Source: Ruminococcaceae bacterium P7 (GTDB taxonomy: Bacteria > Bacillota > Clostridia > Oscillospirales > Acutalibacteraceae). Taken from it: a stretch of 64,000 nt of DNA. The notes under the pieces are model-generated. The model worked only from the letters and a program-made list of their open reading frames with translations, was not told the origin of the DNA and made no database searches. Location of the stretch: NCBI GenBank assembly GCA_900100595.1, contig FMUA01000011.1, positions 48,578 through 112,577 on the forward strand. The letters are read 5' to 3'. Positions within the stretch are counted from its first letter, which is position 1. The number at the start of each line of letters is the position of its first letter. A program made the translations under genes and the position numbers. This document shows positions 1 to 8,124 of the stretch, one piece after another.

Positions 1-1116
1 GCTGAGACCGCCGCAGATGTGACGAGGTACAACGTCCCCGTATCAGACGAGTATGAGATTACCAATCTTACCTTCTCCGGCGAGAAGAAGTGGGACGACG
101 ATAACGATCGCGACGGCAAGCGTCCCAAGAGCGTCACGATCGAGCTGTACAGGGACGGCGAGCTGATCGATACCGCTGTCGTTTCAAAAGAAACCGGTTG
201 GAAATATGAGTTCACCAACTTGCCGAAAGCGTATGTCGATATGTCTCTTGAAGAACACGTCCATAACTACACCTACGAAATCAAAGAGGGCGACGTAGAG
301 TTTTATTCAAGTAAATCTACGGGCGTTTTGACCCATCCTGAGGATGAAACCCATTTGATTTGTGATTTCACCAATCACTACAAGCCGGCAAAAATCTCTG
401 TGGACGGCACAAAGAGCTGGGATGATTACAACAACCGCTTAGGCTTGCGTCCGAAAACGATCAAGGTCATTCTCAACCGCGACGGCAAAAAGCTCAGCGA
501 GGTCACGACCTCTGAGGCTCAGAACTGGTCGTATTCGTTTAAGAATCTGTACAAGTACCACGACGGCGGCAACGAGTACGTCTATACCGTGACCGAGGAA
601 TCGGTACCCGGCTACACCTTGACGGTTGACGGCTATAATATGAAAAACACACTAAAATCCGGCTCCGTTACCCTGAATAAGAAAGACGGACGCAACAAGC
701 CGATGGAGGGTGTCGTTTTCAAGCTGTTTACCGAGGACGGCAAGCCGGTCAAATCATCTCGCAACGGAACAAAATACAAATACAGCGGCTTATCCGACAA
801 GGAGGACGACGCGGAATATACCACCAACGCAGACGGTCAGATCATTGTTGAGAACCTGCCCTGCGGGAAATACTACTTTACGGAGTTTCAGAGCGCAGAC
901 GGCTTTATGCCTTACGGCGATAAGCTGGAATTTGAGATCGACGGTGAAACCGACGCTTCATTGAGCGTCAAGCTCGACGTCAAGAATGAAAAGGCGGTCA
1001 TGCCAGAGACAGGCGGCTTCGGTAACGGATTATTCAGCTTATTATCCGCTGCGCTTGCTGCTTTCGGCGCGGCTTTCCTTTATACAACAATTAAACTATC
1101 AAAAAAGAAAGGTTGA
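1..1116 (+). CDS. Cna_B-domain LPXTG surface protein (pilin or adhesin), 5' end outside window
   Basis: The frame is already open at base 1 (Ala-Glu-Thr-Ala-Ala-Asp), so this is the C-terminal part of a longer protein; the GTG at 19 is only an internal valine. It is a string of Cna B-type beta-sandwich repeats, seen as recurring GEKKWDD, GTKSWDDYNNRLGLRP and SGSVTLNKKDG blocks, the last ending in a thioester/isopeptide-type FTEFQSADGF segment. The C-terminus has a sorting signal: MPETG, then a hydrophobic span and a basic KLSKKKG tail. Sortase would join it to the wall or to a pilus. The next pilin follows after 5 bases and two sortases come next, so it is likely the tip or ancillary pilin of that operon. 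Confidence 0.85.
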   Translation, partial: AETAADVTRYNVPVSDEYEITNLTFSGEKKWDDDNDRDGKRPKSVTIELYRDGELIDTAVVSKETGWKYEFTNLPKAYVDMSLEEHVHNYTYEIKEGDVEFYSSKSTGVLTHPEDETHLICDFTNHYKPAKISVDGTKSWDDYNNRLGLRPKTIKVILNRDGKKLSEVTTSEAQNWSYSFKNLYKYHDGGNEYVYTVTEESVPGYTLTVDGYNMKNTLKSGSVTLNKKDGRNKPMEGVVFKLFTEDGKPVKSSRNGTKYKYSGLSDKEDDAEYTTNADGQIIVENLPCGKYYFTEFQSADGFMPYGDKLEFEIDGETDASLSVKLDVKNEKAVMPETGGFGNGLFSLLSAALAAFGAAFLYTTIKLSKKKG

Positions 1117-1121
1117 TACTG

Positions 1122-2648
1122 TTGAAAAAAAGAATGTTCACCATGATTTTCGCAATCATTCTGGTGATTGCGGTTTCCATTCCCTGCGTTTCTGCGGCAA
1201 CAAGCGAGCTGACGACCACGAAGAAGGTCAGCTTTACTGCAGAATGTTCCAAGCCCGGCTATGAGTTTTCGGTTTACAAGATCGCAGACCTCAAAACCAC
1301 GACTAACCCGTATTCCGTCAAGTACGACGTAAAGGTCAGCTCCGGCGAGGTTCAGGCGATGGTCGCGGACGGCAATCTCAGCGACGCGAACAGAGCTAAA
1401 ATCCTGAACGCGCTCGATAAAGACACCGCGCTTGCCGGTGCAACGATCGTCGGCACCTACAAGGTCGATACCGACGGCAGCAGCAAGACGTTTTCCAATC
1501 TGGCGCAGGGTATCTACTATGTCCGCGCGACTAACTTTCCTTCCGGCGTGAAGAAGGTCACCAATTCCGCTTTCGCGCTCCCTTACTACACTGCCGAAAA
1601 CGGCTGGGTGTATGACCTCGATACGATCAATCTTGCCGCGAAGGTAGAAGAAGATAACCCCGACATTGAAAAGGAAATCACCAATTCAACAAAAAATAAC
1701 GTAAACTATACCGACGTATCTATCGGCGATACCGTTGAATTCAAAATCGAATCCTCTGTTGTCGGCGCGGTCAACAATGTTGACGTGCTTGATTTCAAGC
1801 TCAACAGCTATGTTGTGACTGACATTATGAGCAAGGGTCTGACACTCGATCAAAAGAGCTTTGCACTCTCCCTCGAAGATGAAAATGACAAAAACCTCGC
1901 GGAGATTTCCGCTTCCGATTACACGGTCAATGTTACCGCTGAGGCGGGCAGAGATACCAACTTCACCGTTTCGCTGAAAAAGGATTATCTGCAAAAGCCC
2001 GGCTTTTACGCAGCCGACCATGTTGCGATCCGCTTTTCGGCAGTTCTGAATAAGTTCGCGACGACCGAGCCCGTCGGTAACCCCAACGATGCGGTCAAGC
2101 TCACCTATACCAATAAGAACGACGTAAAGGGAGAGGTTGACGGCAACAAGGTCTTTGTTTACACATATCACATTCAGGTACATAAGCTGGACGAGAAGGG
2201 CAAGGCGCTTTCGGGCGCGGAATTTGCTCTGTACAAGACTGAGGCTGACGCTAAGGCGGAGGATAAAGCTATTGCAACAGGCACCTCCGATAAGGACGGT
2301 CTTGTGGTGTTCAGCAATGCCAACAACGAAGAAATGCTGCTCCAAAGCGGAAAGTATTTCGTCAAGGAGACCAAAGCGCCCACAGGCTACAACCGCTATA
2401 CCGACGTCATTCCTGCTGAAATCACCGTTTCCTACGGCGACACTCTGACGAACGGAACCTATATCGTAAACGGCCCCGACCTCGGATTTGTTTCCTTTGA
2501 CGTCAAGAACTCCAAAACCGTACTTCCGCAGACCGGCGGACAGGGTAATGTGATCATCTATTCTGTCGCCGTGTCACTTGCAGTCGCGGGCGGCGTTATC
2601 CTTCTGGTTCTCAGAAGAAAAAAGAAGTCCGCTGATAAGTCGGCGTAA
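1122..2648 (+). CDS. Major pilin-like LPXTG protein with isopeptide-forming domains
   Basis: A 508-aa secreted protein. The TTG start at 1122 is chosen because AAAGAAAGG lies about 9 bases upstream and it gives a classical signal peptide (MKKRMFTMIFAIILVIAVS, cleavage near VSA-AT). TTG 1113 and ATG 1134 are alternatives. The middle has a fimbrial D2-type isopeptide region (about residues 180-340). A SpaA/Cna_B domain follows with the E-box FVKETKAPTGY, then LPQTG, a hydrophobic helix and RRKKKSADKSA. These are the hallmarks of Gram-positive sortase-assembled pilin backbones, whose internal Lys-Asn bonds stiffen the shaft. It sits between the Cna_B protein and a class C sortase, which fits a backbone subunit. 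Calling it major rather than minor pilin is inference. Confidence 0.85.
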   Translation: MKKRMFTMIFAIILVIAVSIPCVSAATSELTTTKKVSFTAECSKPGYEFSVYKIADLKTTTNPYSVKYDVKVSSGEVQAMVADGNLSDANRAKILNALDKDTALAGATIVGTYKVDTDGSSKTFSNLAQGIYYVRATNFPSGVKKVTNSAFALPYYTAENGWVYDLDTINLAAKVEEDNPDIEKEITNSTKNNVNYTDVSIGDTVEFKIESSVVGAVNNVDVLDFKLNSYVVTDIMSKGLTLDQKSFALSLEDENDKNLAEISASDYTVNVTAEAGRDTNFTVSLKKDYLQKPGFYAADHVAIRFSAVLNKFATTEPVGNPNDAVKLTYTNKNDVKGEVDGNKVFVYTYHIQVHKLDEKGKALSGAEFALYKTEADAKAEDKAIATGTSDKDGLVVFSNANNEEMLLQSGKYFVKETKAPTGYNRYTDVIPAEITVSYGDTLTNGTYIVNGPDLGFVSFDVKNSKTVLPQTGGQGNVIIYSVAVSLAVAGGVILLVLRRKKKSADKSA

Positions 2649-2674
2649 ATCCTTTTAACTGAGGACGGTAACAG

Positions 2675-3505
2675 ATGAAGAATAAAATTTTACCGGTAAT
2701 CGCCGCCGTCATTCTGATAGCCGCATTCGGCGTTGCTCTTTATCCGACGGTATCACAGGGAATCAATCAGCTTATGTCCGAGAGCGCGATCACGCAGTAC
2801 AACGATACCGTGGACACGTTATCCGCTGCGGAAAAGACAAGGCAGCTCGCCGCAGCGGAGGAATACAACCACGGTTTGTCGGAGCGCGTTGCCGACAGCT
2901 TTTCAGCTGAGGCGTTCGTGAGCGACGAAAGCTATCTGCGAATTCTCAATGTTACGGAAAACGGTCAGATCGGCACGATCGATATTCCCTCGATCGATTG
3001 CCGTCTGCCCATATTTCACGGCAGCGGCGAAGATATGCTCACAAAGGGAGCCGTCCATTTAGCAGGAACGGCGTTCCCGATTGGAAGCGATTCCGCGCGG
3101 TCGGTGATTTCGGCGCATACGGCTTATCCGGGCAAAATCTTTTTTGACAGATTAACGGAAGTGAAAATCGGTGATAGATTCTCTGTTACCGTCCTCGGAG
3201 ATACCTATTATTACAAGGTCGTGGAAATCAATACGGTTCTGCCCGATGAAACCGAATATCTGCTGCCTGAAAAGGGCAGAGATTTGGTAACGCTGGTTAC
3301 CTGTACGCCGTATTCGGTCAACACTCACAGGCTGCTTGTCACGGGAGAACGCGACAGGCAGCCGCGCACCGAGGCGAGGTCAGTACCGCTCAAACAGGAA
3401 AAGTCGAACAGCGTTATTTTATCTGTTGCGCTGAGCGTAACGGTGATTGCAGTCGGCTTGATAATAGCAATTAGAGCGGTTAGGAGAAGAAAGCATGAGA
3501 AATAA
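2675..3505 (+). CDS. srtC: Class C (pilus-polymerising) sortase
   Basis: A 276-aa membrane transpeptidase. It has an N-terminal membrane helix (residues 5-24), then the sortase barrel with catalytic His148 (ISAHTAYPG), Cys210 (TLVTCTPY) and Arg219 (NTHRLLVTGER), then a second C-terminal helix (about 247-268) and a basic tail. The two-helix topology, the IPSIDCRLPIFHGSGE segment and the TCTPYSVNTHRLL block are class C features. This enzyme links pilin subunits by cleaving LPXTG motifs and attaching them to a lysine of the next pilin. An RBS (GAGGACGG) precedes ATG 2675. It lies 26 bases after the pilin and overlaps the next sortase by 11 bases, so the genes are translationally coupled. Confidence 0.9.
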   Translation: MKNKILPVIAAVILIAAFGVALYPTVSQGINQLMSESAITQYNDTVDTLSAAEKTRQLAAAEEYNHGLSERVADSFSAEAFVSDESYLRILNVTENGQIGTIDIPSIDCRLPIFHGSGEDMLTKGAVHLAGTAFPIGSDSARSVISAHTAYPGKIFFDRLTEVKIGDRFSVTVLGDTYYYKVVEINTVLPDETEYLLPEKGRDLVTLVTCTPYSVNTHRLLVTGERDRQPRTEARSVPLKQEKSNSVILSVALSVTVIAVGLIIAIRAVRRRKHEK

Positions 3506-4313
3506 AGTATTATTGGCGATAGCCCTTCTCCTGATCCTTATCAGCGCGTCGTTGTTTACCTATCCTGAGGTTTCCAAGCAGGTTGTGCAGGGTCAAAACG
3601 ACGTTGTTATCTCTCGCTTTGATAAAACCGCCGGGAATGTTCAGGGTGACGACGGCGGCAAGGACGATGAAAGTGATAACGGCCACGACAGCGGTTACAG
3701 CACCTATGAAGAAGCGGCTGCGGACGGCGCGGTCAACGACGAGGGCTATCTGATCAATGACGACGGAGAGATCGTTTCCGAATATCCCGTAGTGTTCCAA
3801 ATGGATTTGGACAGACTGTATCGGGACAGCACCGCTTATAACGCCGCTTTGAACGAACGGCAGGATATGAACGTAGATTTTTCCGTCGCCGCGCTTGATT
3901 TGGCCGACTACGGAGTTTTCGACGGTATCTACGGCTACGTCAGCGCGCCGTCTATCGGGCTGAATATCCCGCTCTACTTGGGAGCGAGTGAAAGCAACAT
4001 GGCTTGGGGCAGTGCGCATTTGTATCATACGTCGCTGCCTTTGGGCGGCGAGAGCACCAATACCGTCATAGCCGGACACACGGGTTATTTTGGAAGAACC
4101 GTTTTTGATTATCTCCCTCAGCTCAGCGAGGGAGATATAGTCAGCGTGACGACCTACTTTGATACGCTTGATTACCGCGTCGCCGCCAAAAAGGAGATTA
4201 CGGCGACGGAGACAAATGATTTATACATTTCAAAAGGAAAAGATTTGCTCACGCTGATCACCTGCGCGAGAATGGGAAAATCCCGCTACGAGGTCATTTG
4301 CGAGAGAGCGTGA
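3495..4313 (+). CDS. Second sortase, single N-terminal anchor
   Basis: A 272-aa protein with an N-terminal membrane helix (residues 4-22), an Asp/Gly/Ser-rich linker (about 45-70), and a sortase domain with His195 (IAGHTGYFG), Cys257 (TLITCARM) and Arg264 (SRYEVICER). Unlike the preceding enzyme it has no C-terminal membrane helix, and TLITC-ARMG replaces the class C TCTPY block. It may be the housekeeping-like sortase that attaches the finished pilus to the wall, or one specific for the other pilin (MPETG versus LPQTG). It starts inside the end of the first sortase gene. The role split between the two sortases is inference; the sortase assignment is not in doubt. Confidence 0.85.
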   Translation: MRNKVLLAIALLLILISASLFTYPEVSKQVVQGQNDVVISRFDKTAGNVQGDDGGKDDESDNGHDSGYSTYEEAAADGAVNDEGYLINDDGEIVSEYPVVFQMDLDRLYRDSTAYNAALNERQDMNVDFSVAALDLADYGVFDGIYGYVSAPSIGLNIPLYLGASESNMAWGSAHLYHTSLPLGGESTNTVIAGHTGYFGRTVFDYLPQLSEGDIVSVTTYFDTLDYRVAAKKEITATETNDLYISKGKDLLTLITCARMGKSRYEVICERA

Positions 4314-4331
4314 CATGAAAGGAATAACAAT

Positions 4332-4457
4332 ATGATAGGTATTATTGCAGGCTTCTTCACAGGAGGCTTTTTCGGCGTTGTTCTCATGTGTATTCTTGCC
4401 GCCGCCGGGCGGAGTGACGAGCATACAGATATTCACGACACAGAAAACAAAGGATAA
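4332..4457 (+). CDS. DUF3789 small membrane protein (41 aa)
   Basis: A short ORF starting MIGIIAGFFTGGFFGVVLMC and continuing ILAAAGRSDEHTD to a TAA at 4455-4457. The single glycine-rich helix followed by the (A)AAGR(S/A)D motif matches the DUF3789 family. These are tiny proteins of unknown function encoded mostly on integrative and conjugative elements of Firmicutes. GAAAGGAATAACAAT precedes the ATG. It follows the sortase by 18 bases and precedes the excisionase-integrase module, so it supports the view that the pilus operon is mobile-element cargo. Confidence 0.75.
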   Translation: MIGIIAGFFTGGFFGVVLMCILAAAGRSDEHTDIHDTENKG

Positions 4458-4508
4458 TTCTAAGCCACACACAAACAAGGATAAATCTATATTTTTTTCA
4501 ATTAGCAG

Positions 4509-4537
4509 CAGACAAACCGATTTTTTCGCGGTATAAT
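4509..4537 (+). promoter_or_regulatory. Probable sigma-A promoter for xis-int
   Basis: CAGACA (4509-4514), a 17-base spacer and TATAAT (4532-4537), about 60 bases before the excisionase start. The -10 is perfect and the -35 matches four of six. Confidence 0.5.
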
Positions 4538-4598
4538 ATCGATGGTGGAACTATGATATTTTCCGTAGTATTCTGTCTGACTGTGGGAAGGAGAAGAA

Positions 4599-4805
4599 AT
4601 GAACCAGACAGAAAACAACATGAAAATAGATGTTCCTCAAAAGCGAACCTATAAGGTGGACGAAATTGCAGCAATGCTGAATATCGGTCGCAGCTCGGCT
4701 TATAATCTCGTAAAAGAGGGACATTTTAACACAGTGCGTATCGGGAACACCATAAGAGTTTCTAAGAGGTCTTTTGATGAATGGCTAGACCAACAAACAT
4801 TCTGA
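4599..4805 (+). CDS. xis: Excisionase-family DNA-binding protein
   Basis: A 68-aa winged-helix protein of the MerR-like excisionase (HTH_17) type. Residues 17-62 read TYKVDEIAAMLNIGRSSAYN, then VKEGHFNTVRIGNTIRVSKR and SFDEWL, the standard arrangement of helix-turn-helix followed by the R(I/V)G...RV beta wing. A strong RBS (GGAAGGAGAAG) precedes ATG 4599. It lies 19 bases before the integrase gene. Such proteins bend DNA at the attachment site and push the integrase toward excision. It could also act as a repressor of the element, but the gene pair strongly suggests a directionality factor. Confidence 0.85.
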   Translation: MNQTENNMKIDVPQKRTYKVDEIAAMLNIGRSSAYNLVKEGHFNTVRIGNTIRVSKRSFDEWLDQQTF

Positions 4806-4824
4806 TAAGGAAAGGAATTTTATT

Positions 4825-6201
4825 ATGGCATCGATAATCAAACGTAAAAAATCCTATTCTGTTGTTTACAACTATACGGACGAAAACGGTGAGATAAGAC
4901 AAAAGTGGGAAACGTGGCATACCCACAAAGAGGCTTTGAAACGAAAGTCGGAGATTGAAAACAAACAAAACGAAGGTATTTTCATTCCTCCGAACAACCA
5001 AACTGTTTCTGATTTTCTGTATGACTTTGTGTGTACATACGGAGAGAAAAAATGGGGCGTCTCCATGTACGATGCGCAAACCTCGCTTATTGCCAATTAC
5101 ATCAACCCTATTATCGGGGAAATGGAAGTGCAGAGCATTACACCGCGCGTTGTGGATAAATACGTACAGATGCTTCAAAAAACGCCGTGTGTTTCGACAA
5201 AGACGAATAAAGCAAAGACGGAGTTTGTTACAAACTCTACCATTGAAAAAATCATTAAACTTCTCCGCTGCGCGTTTAAACAGGCTGTTCGTTGGGAAAT
5301 GATAGGCAAAAATCCCTTTGACAATCCCATTTTGCCTAAGACGCAGTATAAAAAGCGTGACATTTGGGATGCTGACACTATCCGTGTTGCATTGGATCAA
5401 TGCGAGGACAGCAAGCTGTATATCGCTATGAATCTGGCGTTTGCCTGTTCACTGCGTCTTGGTGAAATTCTCGGCTTAACTTGGAAGAATGTTCACATTG
5501 AGGACGAGGATATTGCAGCGGACAATGCCTACATTTATATCGAGGCGGAACTTGAACGGGCTTCAAAGCGTGCTATTGAGGCAATCGGACAGAAGGACAT
5601 ATACCACATTTTTCAGCCTCTCATGGCTAATACGAGCACAAGATTGATTTTGAAAAAGCCTAAGACAGATTCAAGTGTCAGAAAGGTATGGTTGCCGAGA
5701 ACGGTTGCCTACATACTCAGAGATTGGAAAAAGGCGCAGAATGAGCTTAAAGGCTTTTTGGGAGAGGAATATCAGGACTTTGATTTAGTGGTTGCCCTGT
5801 CAAACGGCCGTCCTTGTGAGGGCAGAATTATTCACAAGGAATTTGCCGCTCTCAAAGAGTCCGCAAAGCTTCCTAACGTTGTTTTTCATTCGCTGAGGCA
5901 TTCCAGTACGACCTATAAGTTAAAGCTCAACCACGGCGATTTGAAGGCAACACAGGGCGATACAGGACACGCGGAGATCGATATGATCACAAAGGTCTAC
6001 GCTCATATTCTTGACGAGGATCGCAAAATCAATGCGCAGAAGTTTGAAACCGCCTTTTATTCCAACCCTGATTTGAGAAAATCAGGTTCTCCGCAGGAGC
6101 CGTCACCCGCGCCCACGCTTGATCTGAATGTGCTGATTGAGCAGTTGAAGCAATCTCCTGAGCTTGCAAACACATTAGCAGCTCTGATAAACGGACAGTA
6201 A
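4825..6201 (+). CDS. int: Tyrosine recombinase, integrase of the pilus-carrying element
   Basis: A 458-aa site-specific recombinase. The N-terminal AP2-like arm-binding domain (residues 1-60, MASIIKRKKSYSVVYNYTDE) is followed by a SAM-like core-binding domain (about 65-170) and the catalytic domain. The catalytic set is complete: Arg211 (LRLGEILGLTW), His355 and Arg358 (HSLRHSS), His382 (TGHAEI) and nucleophile Tyr392 (KVYAHI). A Pro/Leu-rich tail follows. It is coded 200 bases from the 3' end of tRNA-Arg, the classical arrangement for an element integrated into a tRNA gene. With xis upstream it should catalyse both integration and excision. Confidence 0.93.
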   Translation: MASIIKRKKSYSVVYNYTDENGEIRQKWETWHTHKEALKRKSEIENKQNEGIFIPPNNQTVSDFLYDFVCTYGEKKWGVSMYDAQTSLIANYINPIIGEMEVQSITPRVVDKYVQMLQKTPCVSTKTNKAKTEFVTNSTIEKIIKLLRCAFKQAVRWEMIGKNPFDNPILPKTQYKKRDIWDADTIRVALDQCEDSKLYIAMNLAFACSLRLGEILGLTWKNVHIEDEDIAADNAYIYIEAELERASKRAIEAIGQKDIYHIFQPLMANTSTRLILKKPKTDSSVRKVWLPRTVAYILRDWKKAQNELKGFLGEEYQDFDLVVALSNGRPCEGRIIHKEFAALKESAKLPNVVFHSLRHSSTTYKLKLNHGDLKATQGDTGHAEIDMITKVYAHILDEDRKINAQKFETAFYSNPDLRKSGSPQEPSPAPTLDLNVLIEQLKQSPELANTLAALINGQ

Positions 6202-6237
6202 TCGACAGCAAACAACGGATAGTTCCTAAAAACTCCA

Positions 6238-6299
6238 ATTAGCAAAAGTCAGTTTTTATTAGCAAATATCTTGTAAACTGTTCTAATCCAATTAGCAAA
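6238..6299 (+). repeat. Three ATTAGCAAA direct repeats (candidate integrase arm sites)
   Basis: ATTAGCAAA occurs at 6238-6246, 6258-6266 and 6291-6299, between the end of int and tRNA-Arg. A related CAATTAGCA lies near 4499 before xis. Short direct repeats beside the attachment site are typical arm-type sites for the N-terminal domain of tyrosine integrases. The function is inferred from position. Confidence 0.5.
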
Positions 6300-6357
6300 T
6301 ATTCATGTTATGCAAAGTTACATTTGCTTTTGTAAGTCTATGGTAATCGGACAAAAG

Positions 6358-6402
6358 AAAATGCACCGCATACCTCAAAAATGAGATAAACAGTGCATTT
6401 TT
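6358..6402. terminator. Hairpin between int and tRNA-Arg
   Basis: AAAATGCAC (about 6358-6366) pairs with GTGCATTTT (6393-6401), with an inner CTCA/TGAG stem. A and T runs on the two sides make it usable in both directions: for int on the + strand and tRNA-Arg on the - strand. Confidence 0.6.
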
Positions 6403-6478
6403 GGCGTCCCGGAAGGGGCTCGAACCCCCGGCCTGTTGCTTAGGAGGCAACCGCTCTATCCAACTGAGCTACCGAGAC
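6402..6478 (-). tRNA. tRNA-Arg (anticodon CCU)
   Basis: Read on the minus strand the gene folds as a complete cloverleaf. The acceptor GTCTCGG/CCGGGAC is followed by discriminator G and an encoded CCA. The D-arm contains AGCTCAGTTGGATAGAGC, the anticodon stem is GTTGC/GCAAC around loop CTCCTAA (anticodon CCT), and the T-arm is GGGGG-TTCGAAC-CCCTT-like. It is the likely attachment gene for the neighbouring tyrosine-integrase element; the element side begins at its 3' end. Confidence 0.95.
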
Positions 6479-6526
6479 ATTTATAAAAATATTCATTTTT
6501 TATACAAATTTAGATTTGAACCATCT

Positions 6527-6571
6527 GCCGCTTAGGAGGCGGACGCTCTATCCGGCTGAGCTACGAAGACG
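6527..6571 (-). pseudogene. tRNA-Arg(CCU) 5'-half copy 1
   Basis: The minus strand reads GTCTTCG (acceptor), TAGCTCAGCCGGATAGAGC (D-arm), then an anticodon arm with CTCCTAA and the 3' stem GCGG. After that the sequence degrades into AT-rich DNA with only a vague TTCAAAT, and no matching 3' acceptor strand. It is a truncated tRNA-Arg relic lying about 50 bases 5' of the intact gene. Confidence 0.75.
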
Positions 6572-6643
6572 TGTATTAAATTTACGATTATTCTACCACA
6601 TTACCATACACTTTTCAATCAAAAGTGTGTGCTGCAACAATTT

Positions 6644-6684
6644 CTTAGGAGGCGGACGCTCTATCCTGCTGAGCTACGAAGACG
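6644..6684 (-). pseudogene. tRNA-Arg(CCU) 5'-half copy 2
   Basis: Nearly identical to the first relic over about 41 bases (one mismatch in the D-loop). Homology stops in the anticodon loop, right after TCCTAAG. Like copy 1 it keeps acceptor, D-arm and anticodon but lacks the variable and T arms. The sharp end in the anticodon loop suggests a recombination breakpoint there. Confidence 0.75.
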
Positions 6685-6845
6685 TATCACTCTTATCATT
6701 TTATCGCAAAGTTACGGCTTTGTCAAGCGTAGAATCGCAAATCCGACGGACGCGGTTTGTGAATCTTTTTTGATTTTTTTGGAAAATCTATTGTTTCTTT
6801 GTCTGCTTTTTGATATGATGGTAGGGAAAATATTTTTAACGGTGA

Positions 6846-7445
6846 ATGATTATGGAAAATTCAAACAGCATTTACGGTTCCCACCTGCCCGTTTTAGAGG
6901 AAACAATGGACAAGCTCATGCGGCATATCGCGGAAATCCGCGAGGTCATGACCGAGCAGCTGGGAATGGATCCTGTGGAGCATTGCCTTTGCAGAATCAA
7001 AAGCGAGGAGAGTATGCGCGAGAAATGCCGCCGCAACAACCTTCCCGAAACAGCGGAGAGCGCTTTGACGAAATTATACGACGCCATCGGACTGCGTATC
7101 GTCTGCGCTTTTGTCGACGACGTCTATACCATCCGCGACTATCTGGTCAATTCGGAGCAGTACAAAATCGTGAAGGAGAAGGACTACATCCGCCGCGCGA
7201 AGCCCAACGGCTACCGCAGCTACCACATGATTCTGCGCACGCAGAGCGGCTACTATGCCGAGATCCAGCTGCGCACCATTTCAATGGACACATGGGCGGC
7301 GCTGGAGCATCATCTCAAATATAAGAAGAACCTCGGCGGTCACGTCGATCTGATCGTCAGCGAGCTGAAGCGCTGTGCCGACGAGCTGGCGTCCACTGAC
7401 CTCTCGATGCAGACCATCCGTGACATGATATTGGAAAAGGAGTAA
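6846..7445 (+). CDS. relQ: Small alarmone synthetase, RelA/SpoT domain (RelQ type)
   Basis: A 199-aa single-domain (p)ppGpp synthetase without the hydrolase, TGS or ACT domains of long Rel. The synthetase core is visible: IKSEESMREKC near residue 60, GLRIVCAFVDDVYTIRDYL (about 81-99), IRRAKPNGYRSYHMIL (about 117-132, the G-loop with the catalytic Tyr) and AEIQLRTISMDTWAALEHHLKYK (about 138-160). It transfers pyrophosphate from ATP to GDP or GTP. Starts at ATG 6846 or 6852 are both possible because the RBS is weak. It ends 3 bases before the response regulator gene, so alarmone synthesis and the two-component system appear co-transcribed. Confidence 0.88.
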   Translation: MIMENSNSIYGSHLPVLEETMDKLMRHIAEIREVMTEQLGMDPVEHCLCRIKSEESMREKCRRNNLPETAESALTKLYDAIGLRIVCAFVDDVYTIRDYLVNSEQYKIVKEKDYIRRAKPNGYRSYHMILRTQSGYYAEIQLRTISMDTWAALEHHLKYKKNLGGHVDLIVSELKRCADELASTDLSMQTIRDMILEKE

Positions 7446-7448
7446 GCC

Positions 7449-8120
7449 ATGAAAATTTTACTTGCGGAAGATACCGCAGATTTAAATAAGGTACTCTGCG
7501 CGGTTTTGGCGCATGAGGGACACGACGTCACGCCGACCTTTGACGGTGAGGAGGCGCTCGCGCAGATCGAGAGTCAGGGCTTTGACTGCCTTGTGCTCGA
7601 CATCATGATGCCCAAGAAGGACGGTATTCAGGTGCTGCGCGAGGTGCGCGCCAAGAATATTCTCACGCCCGTGCTGATGCTGACCGCCAAGAGTGAGATC
7701 GACGACAGGGTCGCGGGTCTGGACGCGGGAGCGGACGACTACCTGACCAAGCCCTTCGCGATGAAGGAGCTGCTTGCGCGCGTCAGAGCGCTGACAAGGC
7801 GCAAGACCGAGTATGCCACCAATGACCTGAGCTTTCACGATATTCAGCTGCACGCGCAGACCTTTGAGCTGACAAGCGAGAACAGCGTGCGCCTGAGCGT
7901 CAAGGAGTTCGAGCTGATGCAGCTGCTGATTCTCCATCCCGATCGACCGCTGAGCTGCGACTATATCATCGAAAACATCTGGAGCCGCGAGCCGGACGCG
8001 TCGTCCGACACGGTATTTCTGTATATTTCCTACCTGCGCCGCAAGCTGAAAGCCATCGCTTCGACCTCCCATATCGAGGGCGACAGCGAGAGCGGCTTCT
8101 TCCTGAGAAAAACGGAGTGA
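7449..8120 (+). CDS. OmpR/PhoB-family response regulator
   Basis: A 223-aa protein. The receiver domain (1-117) has acidic residues at 7-8, phospho-acceptor Asp51 (VLDIMMPKKDG), a Thr near 79 (MLTA) and Lys101 (LTKPF). The C-terminal winged helix (about 125-220) ends with the DNA-recognition and wing segment SSDTVFLYISYLRRKL. It lies between relQ and the kinase gene with gaps of 3 and 4 bases, so the three form one transcription unit. The target promoters cannot be read from the sequence. Confidence 0.93.
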   Translation: MKILLAEDTADLNKVLCAVLAHEGHDVTPTFDGEEALAQIESQGFDCLVLDIMMPKKDGIQVLREVRAKNILTPVLMLTAKSEIDDRVAGLDAGADDYLTKPFAMKELLARVRALTRRKTEYATNDLSFHDIQLHAQTFELTSENSVRLSVKEFELMQLLILHPDRPLSCDYIIENIWSREPDASSDTVFLYISYLRRKLKAIASTSHIEGDSESGFFLRKTE

Positions 8121-8124
8121 TACC

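Noticed and set aside
19..1116. GTG at 19 as the start of the first gene
   Set aside because: The frame is open from base 1 and the first residues are inside a repeat-type surface protein, so the gene begins outside the window.
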